From NCBI RefSeq assembly GCF_003732705.1, contig NZ_MOBR01000017.1, positions 1 through 64,000 on the forward strand: a DNA stretch of 64,000 bases, given 5' to 3'. A program made the position numbers and the translations under genes. Every line of letters begins with the position of its first letter. Within the stretch, counting starts at the first letter, position 1. Source of the DNA: Pseudomonas frederiksbergensis (GTDB lineage Bacteria > Pseudomonadota > Gammaproteobacteria > Pseudomonadales > Pseudomonadaceae). Under the pieces are notes generated by a model. It was given only the letters and a program-made list of their open reading frames with translations, searched no databases and was not told the DNA's origin. Shown piece by piece: positions 59,556 to 64,000 of the stretch.

Positions 59556-61022
59556 ATGAGTTCATCGAACGCCGGGCCAAGCGCCGGGCAACTGGAAACC
59601 CGTGGCATCGAACCGGTCCCGGAAAGCGAGTGCAACGGTCATCCCCTGCAACTGTTCTGGGTCTGGTTCGCCGCCAACATCTCCATCCTCGGCTTGCCGT
59701 TGGGCGCCACACTGGTCGCGTTTCGCGGCTTGGCGATCTGGCAGGCAATCATCGTCGCGATCCTCGGCGCTGCCGGCTCGTTCGCGGTGGTCGGGATCAT
59801 TTCCATTGCCGGCCGTCGTGGTCGCGCACCGAGCCTGACCCTGTCCCGAGCGATCTTCGGCGTACGCGGCAACATCGGCCCGACCGTGGTTTCGCTGATG
59901 TCGCGCCTGGGCTGGGAAACCGTCAACACCACCACCGCTGCGTTCGTGTTGCTGTCGTTGTGCTCGATCCTGTTCGGCTCGCCGGTGGAAGCCAAAAGCG
60001 CACCGGTGTTGACCCTGATCTTCATTGCGATTTTCGTTTTGCTGACCCTGTCGGTATCCGGCCTCGGTCATGCGACCTTGCTGGTGATCCAGAAGTGGGC
60101 GACTTACGTGTTCGGCGCGCTGAACATCCTGGTCGGCGGCTTCCTCTGCGCCACCATCGACTGGAGCGCGGTATTCAATGCCACCCCGGCACCGCTGAGT
60201 GCGATGATCATCGGCGTCGGCACCATGGCTGCCGGCACCGGGATCGGTTGGGCCAACGCTGGTGCCGATATGTCGCGCTACCAGCACAAAAGCGTGAAAG
60301 CCGTGCGCCTGGTGGCCTCGGCGGCATTCGGTGCGGGGATTCCGCTGGTGTTGCTGATCACCCTCGGCGGCCTGCTGTCGGTGGGCAACAACGACCTGGC
60401 GCAAGCGACTGACCCGATCATCGCGATCCGCGACATGCTGCCGACCTGGATGGCCGTGCCATACCTGATCACCGCGTTCGGCGGGCTGCTGCTGTCGAAT
60501 AACCTGTCGGTGTACTCCGCCGGTTTGACCACCCTGACCCTTGGCCTCAAGGTCCCGCGCGTCTACGCGGTGGTGGTGGACATCGTCGCGATCTTCGCCG
60601 GTTCGATCTACTTCATGCTGATCGCCGACAGCTTCTACGGCCCGTTCATCACCTTCATTTCCCTGTTGGCGGTGCCAATCACCGCGTGGGTCGGGATCTT
60701 CGTGGTTGATCTGATTCACCGTCATTACTACAGCCCCAAAGACCTGCTGGACGTCAGCCCGAGCAGCGCCTATTGGTATCACGGTGGTATCGAATGGCGA
60801 GCCTTTGGTGCCTGGGCGCTGGCGATTGTGCTGGGCTTCAGCTTCACCACCATCGGCACCACCGCTGAAAACATCTGGTTCCGCGGCTTCCTGTCCGACT
60901 CGTGGCTGGGGCATAACGGCCTCGGCTGGATCGTGACCTTCCTGGTGGCCGGCGGGATTTACTGTGTACTCGGCGGGGCCAAGGATCGTCGCGCCGGGTT
61001 GATCGAGAATGCTCATGCCTAA
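59556..61022 (+). CDS. NCS1-family permease (purine-cytosine permease-like)
   Basis: 488 residues with about 12 membrane helices. WFAANISILGLPLGA and GWANAGADMSRYQHKS are NCS1 landmarks. Members import nucleobases, hydantoins or related vitamins by Na+ or H+ symport. ATG 59556 has AGGAG 10 bases upstream. Coupled to the kinase by overlap. Confidence 0.9.
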   Translation: MSSSNAGPSAGQLETRGIEPVPESECNGHPLQLFWVWFAANISILGLPLGATLVAFRGLAIWQAIIVAILGAAGSFAVVGIISIAGRRGRAPSLTLSRAIFGVRGNIGPTVVSLMSRLGWETVNTTTAAFVLLSLCSILFGSPVEAKSAPVLTLIFIAIFVLLTLSVSGLGHATLLVIQKWATYVFGALNILVGGFLCATIDWSAVFNATPAPLSAMIIGVGTMAAGTGIGWANAGADMSRYQHKSVKAVRLVASAAFGAGIPLVLLITLGGLLSVGNNDLAQATDPIIAIRDMLPTWMAVPYLITAFGGLLLSNNLSVYSAGLTTLTLGLKVPRVYAVVVDIVAIFAGSIYFMLIADSFYGPFITFISLLAVPITAWVGIFVVDLIHRHYYSPKDLLDVSPSSAYWYHGGIEWRAFGAWALAIVLGFSFTTIGTTAENIWFRGFLSDSWLGHNGLGWIVTFLVAGGIYCVLGGAKDRRAGLIENAHA

Positions 61023-61944
61023 GATGTTGCATACCGGCCAGGTCATCATCGACCTGGTCATGGCCGTGGATAAATTGCCCCAGGCGGGCGGCGACGTATT
61101 GGCGCAATCCGCCAGTTTCGAAGCCGGCGGCGGCTTCAACGTGATGGCTGCCGCCCAGCGAAATGGCTTGCCGGTGGTCTATCTCGGCCGCCATGGCACC
61201 GGCCGTTTCGGCGACCTGGCCCGGGAGGCGATGAAGACCGAAGGCATTCAGATCGGCATCGCCCACAAAGCCGAGCACGACACCGGGTTGTGCGTCGCAG
61301 TGACCGACGCCTCGGCCGAACGCAGTTTCATTTCCTACATCGGCGCTGAAGGCGAAGTGACGGTTGAAGACTTGGCGAGTGTGCCGGCGCAGGCGGGTGA
61401 CTATGTTTACGTCAGCGGCTACAGCCTGTTGCACGCCGGCAAGGCGCAAGCGCTGGTGGATTGGGTGCTGGCGTTGCCGAAAGGGATCAACGTGATTTTC
61501 GATCCGGGTCCCTTGGTGGATTCGCCCGATGAGCCGCTGATGAACGCGCTGCTGGCGCGCATTGATCTGTGGACCAGCAACGGTGTCGAGGCGCTGCGGT
61601 TTACCGGGGCCTCGGACATTGCCGAGGCGTTGGATCGATTGGTCGATCATCTGCCGGCCGATGTGTTGATGGTGGTTCGCGATGGGCCGCAAGGCTGCTG
61701 GATTCGCCAGCGCGGTGACTGTCAGCATGTGCCGGGTTTCAAGGTCGATGCGGTGGACAGCAACGGCGCCGGGGATGCTCATGCCGGGGTGTTTGTGGCC
61801 GGGTTGGCGCAAGGGTTGTCGGCGGTTGAGGCAGCGCGGCGGGCGAATGCGGCGGCTGCGTTGGCTGTGACGCGGTGGGGGCCGGCGACTTCGCCGGGGA
61901 GTGCTGAAGTGGATGCGTTGATCCGCAAGACCTTCGGCGACTGA
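61015..61944 (+). CDS. PfkB-family carbohydrate/nucleoside kinase
   Basis: 309 residues, ribokinase fold. GGGFNVMAAAQRNG near the N-terminus and the catalytic DSNGAGDAHAGVF near the end. Overlaps the permease gene. ATG 61015 is preferred by spacing to GAG; ATG 61009 is in frame. Likely phosphorylates the sugar or nucleoside released in this pathway. Confidence 0.9.
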   Translation: MPKMLHTGQVIIDLVMAVDKLPQAGGDVLAQSASFEAGGGFNVMAAAQRNGLPVVYLGRHGTGRFGDLAREAMKTEGIQIGIAHKAEHDTGLCVAVTDASAERSFISYIGAEGEVTVEDLASVPAQAGDYVYVSGYSLLHAGKAQALVDWVLALPKGINVIFDPGPLVDSPDEPLMNALLARIDLWTSNGVEALRFTGASDIAEALDRLVDHLPADVLMVVRDGPQGCWIRQRGDCQHVPGFKVDAVDSNGAGDAHAGVFVAGLAQGLSAVEAARRANAAAALAVTRWGPATSPGSAEVDALIRKTFGD

Positions 61945-61953
61945 CTTATCGCC

Positions 61954-62028
61954 ATCGCGAGCAAGCTCGCTCCCACAGGGGATTTGCGTCGTTCACAGAT
62001 CCAATGTGGGAGCGAGCTTGCTCGCGAT
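61954..62028. repeat. REP-type inverted repeat pair
   Basis: ATCGCGAGCAAGCTCGCTCC and complement, same subtype as the copy at 59346-59428. The two bracket the permease-kinase genes. Confidence 0.9.
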
Positions 62029-62060
62029 GAGGGCACCACCGTCAGCACACATCCTGACTA

Positions 62061-62441
62061 TTAGCCGGCCTTGCGCAACGCCTCAATCAGCTCCTGCTTA
62101 CGCATCCCCGACCGCCCCGGAATGTTCTTCGCCCGGGCTTCTCTCATCAAACTGTCCACGGTCTGGGTATCGCGCGAAGCCTTGTTGTTACGCGCATGAC
62201 CTTCACGGCTGGCCACCGCCCGGCGGGATGAATCCTGGCGATCTTCAGACTTGGCGCTCGCCGGTTTCTTGCGTCCGGAGCCGCCGGCCCGTTCGCCGCC
62301 GCCCGATTGTTTATTCACCGTCGCCCAGGCCCGGGCTTCGGCTTCTTCCTTCGAAACACCTTTGTGTTCGTAGCTGTCTTCAATGTGCTCGGCCTTGCGC
62401 TTTTGCTCGGCGGTGTATTTGTCTTTGCTTCCACGAGGCAT
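62061..62441 (-). CDS. Small basic protein with Rho N-terminal/SAP-like end
   Basis: 126 residues. KDKYTAEQKRKAEHIEDSYE opens a helical acidic-basic part, a Gly/Ser/Lys/Arg-rich linker follows, and the last 35 residues (SLMREARAKNIPGRSGMRKQ) look like a Rho_N/SAP helix-extended-helix nucleic-acid motif. Proteins of this type are often named plasmid stabilisation protein, without proof. AGGAG stands before ATG. Confidence 0.8.
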   Translation of the reverse strand: MPRGSKDKYTAEQKRKAEHIEDSYEHKGVSKEEAEARAWATVNKQSGGGERAGGSGRKKPASAKSEDRQDSSRRAVASREGHARNNKASRDTQTVDSLMREARAKNIPGRSGMRKQELIEALRKAG

Positions 62442-62538
62442 GGGATTTCTCCTGGCTTCACGAATTTTTTTGAAGATCGCAGCGATTCACAGTCCCGCAG
62501 GAGCTGCCGAAGGCTGCGATCTTTTGATCTTGCTGCGG

Positions 62539-62793
62539 TTAAACGTCCAACTTACGCGCCGCCTCAACCCCGGCAGCACTGAGCTTGATCGGCAGGTTCA
62601 GCGAATGCTCGCCCGCCTCGTTACAGGTGACATGACCATGGTGGATCAATCCGCGATCCTGCAAGGTGGCGAGGGTACTGGCCACGACTTTCTCCCCCCG
62701 GTAATTGTCCAGAACCTCCTTGCCCAAACCGCTTGGGTGGGCGTGCAACAGACGGGTCAGGACTTCTTTTTCCAGGTTTTTATCGACGTTCAT
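62539..62793 (-). CDS. Small conserved hypothetical protein
   Basis: 84 residues, winged-helix-like pattern (KNLEKEVLTRLLHAHP; VASTLATLQDRGLIHHG). The inner ATG at 62793 has AAAGAGGT just before it, better than the ATG at 62808. Function unknown; could be DNA-binding. Confidence 0.72.
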   Translation of the reverse strand: MNVDKNLEKEVLTRLLHAHPSGLGKEVLDNYRGEKVVASTLATLQDRGLIHHGHVTCNEAGEHSLNLPIKLSAAGVEAARKLDV

Positions 62794-62846
62794 GGTTACC
62801 TCTTTCATGGATGTGGATAGGGTGTTGCGTCGCTCGCGTCGGCGAA

Positions 62847-63182
62847 CTATTGGCCGGCACCTTCGGAACCCGAACCACCGGTGGTGGTTTTTGAGCTCGT
62901 GCCGCTGCCGGCGTTATCGGGTGTCTGGCTGTCCGGCATGCCCGTACCGCCCTGACGACCGGTGTCGCTGCCTTTGATCCGCGGATCGGTGCCCGTTGAC
63001 GGTGGCAGGCTGTTTTCGACGCCCGAGCCGTCGGTGTTCATGCCCGGCGCACTCTGGATGGCGGGGGCCTTGGGTTTTTCAACCGGGTCGGTCGGGCCGG
63101 TGTCGGTCGCCGACGTGGCGGCGAAAGCCGTAGAGGACAGCAGGGCAGCGAGCACGAGAGCGGTCAGCCGGGACATGATCAT
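62847..63182 (-). CDS. Secreted low-complexity Gly/Ser/Thr-rich protein
   Basis: 111 residues. Signal peptide of about 21 (MSRLTALVLAALLSSTAFAA), then a disordered Pro/Gly/Ser/Thr/Asp-rich mature part with no Cys and no domain. GGAG lies eight bases before ATG 63182. Probably periplasmic; function unknown. Confidence 0.75.
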   Translation of the reverse strand: MIMSRLTALVLAALLSSTAFAATSATDTGPTDPVEKPKAPAIQSAPGMNTDGSGVENSLPPSTGTDPRIKGSDTGRQGGTGMPDSQTPDNAGSGTSSKTTTGGSGSEGAGQ

Positions 63183-63280
63183 GGTGTCGTCTCCAGATTA
63201 TTAGAGTCCTTACCTGATGTTGGTCCGCCCCCGATTTGGATTGGTGCCTGATGAACGACGGACGGTTGCACGGCAAACAT

Positions 63281-63369
63281 TGTGGAAGCGGGCTTGCTCG
63301 CGAAAGCGGTTTCACATTCAAAGCTGATGTGGCCGGAAGTCGGCTTTCGCGAGCAAGCCCGCTCCCACA
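63281..63369. repeat. REP-type inverted repeat pair
   Basis: TGTGGAAGCGGGCTTGCTCG and complement with one base change (GGAAG against GGGAG). Same subtype as the first copy in the window. Confidence 0.9.
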
Positions 63370-63470
63370 GGGGCCTTCCAGGCTGTCGGTCGCGTACTTT
63401 TTGCTTTGCCATGTGACGAGCGCCGATTGCCGCCTTAGTATGGCGTTTTCAACTTTGACAAGGCACGTCC

Positions 63471-63953
63471 ATGACGATCGACATCCGCCCGGCGACCCCC
63501 AGCGATGCACCGCAAATTCTCGCGTTCATCACTGAGTTGGCCGATTACGAACGTGCCCGCCACGAAGTCATCGCCAGCGTCGCCGACATCGAGCGCAGCC
63601 TGTTCAGCGAAGGCGCTACCGCCCATGGCCTGATCTGCTTGCGGGACGGTTTGCCGATTGGTTTCGCGGTGTTCTTCTTCAGTTATTCCACGTGGCTGGG
63701 GAGCAATTGCCTGTACCTCGAAGACCTCTACATCACCCCTGAGCAACGCGGTGGCGGCGCCGGCAAAACCTTGCTGCGCCACCTGGCGAAAATCGCCTGC
63801 GCCAACGACTGCGGGCGTTTCGAATGGAGCGTGCTGGATTGGAACAAACCGGCCATTGAGTTTTACAAATCCCTCGGTGCGCAGCCGCAGGAAGAGTGGG
63901 TGAGGTATCGGATGGATGGGGCGGTGCTTCGCGAATTTGCCGAAGGCCGGTAA
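63471..63953 (+). CDS. GNAT-family N-acetyltransferase
   Basis: 160 residues. LYLEDLYITPEQRGGGAGKTLL holds motif A with the acetyl-CoA loop, and EWSVLDWNKPAIEFYKSLGA is motif B; this pattern resembles diamine (spermidine) acetyltransferase-like members. Single gene. Nothing further is seen up to the end of the window. Confidence 0.9.
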   Translation: MTIDIRPATPSDAPQILAFITELADYERARHEVIASVADIERSLFSEGATAHGLICLRDGLPIGFAVFFFSYSTWLGSNCLYLEDLYITPEQRGGGAGKTLLRHLAKIACANDCGRFEWSVLDWNKPAIEFYKSLGAQPQEEWVRYRMDGAVLREFAEGR

Positions 63954-64000
63954 TCGCGGTGTCCCGTGGATGTTAAATCAGTTGCCGACGGCACGCTGGT

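Noticed and set aside
59501..60412. Long plus-strand frame inside the NCS1 permease gene
   Set aside because: It overlaps a strongly supported membrane protein in another frame and is rich in Arg/His/Pro, typical of a shifted frame in GC-rich DNA.
1..64000. CRISPR array, prophage, insertion sequence, rRNA or tRNA genes
   Set aside because: No regularly spaced direct repeats, integrase or transposase proteins, or cloverleaf sequences were recognised.

Overview
The window is chromosomal DNA of a fluorescent pseudomonad, most likely from the Pseudomonas fluorescens group. The evidence is its G+C-rich coding, Pseudomonas-type REP inverted repeats between genes, and the gene order comEC-exbB-exbD-lpxK-kdsB-ptp-murB ... 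rne / rluC-HAD-sppA / maf / yceD-rpmF-plsX-fabD-fabG-acpP-fabF-pabC-mltG-tmk-holB-pilZ-tatD, which matches the P. aeruginosa chromosome as I remember it. I see no phage, insertion sequence, CRISPR array, rRNA or tRNA. Product names rest on motifs and family resemblance read by eye; no database search was run.

Region 1 (1-12.6 kb): a secreted M20 dipeptidase; a minus-strand set of AlaX tRNA-editing protein, 2-oxoglutarate/Fe(II) oxygenase and LysE-type exporter, divergent from a LysR regulator; then a conserved lipid/transport neighbourhood (hypothetical protein, FadE, transglutaminase-like protein, GST, ABC-2 exporter pair) and a DUF2062 membrane protein. The AlaX-oxygenase-exporter set looks like a small pathway handling an unusual amino acid.

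Region 2 (12.6-19.5 kb): a tightly overlapping envelope operon (comEC, exbB, exbD, lpxK, Trm112-like, kdsB, LMW phosphatase, murB). Region 3 (19.5-28.7 kb) is accessory DNA lying between murB and rne. It holds a molybdenum hydroxylase operon with its own maturation genes, and a poorly characterised locus: a hexapeptide acyltransferase joined to a degenerate methyltransferase-like domain, an EamA permease, a FAH/AraD1-like protein and a convergent LysR gene.

Region 4 (28.7-46.3 kb): RNase E with a 0.7 kb leader/promoter region, rluC, a HAD phosphatase, sppA, maf, and the fatty-acid/cell-wall/replication cluster from yceD to tatD. The yceD promoter sits so close to its start codon that the mRNA should be nearly leaderless. 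Directly after tatD, on the opposite strand, is a likely RgsA small RNA.

Region 5 (46.6-50.7 kb): a TetR regulator, a moaA gene preceded by a perfect 12-bp inverted repeat, a DUF4823 lipoprotein, a DUF1285 protein and a P. fragi-type lipase. Region 6 (50.8-57.3 kb): a non-phosphorylating L-arabinose locus (FCD-type GntR regulator, SMP-30 lactonase, SDR dehydrogenase, AraFGH transporter) with related operator-like sites at both ends. Region 7 (57.6-61.9 kb): GntR/UTRA regulator, ADP-ribosylglycohydrolase-family protein, NCS1 permease and PfkB kinase, the same logic as the E. coli yegTUVW genes but with a different transporter class. Region 8 (62-64 kb): three small minus-strand proteins and a GNAT acetyltransferase.
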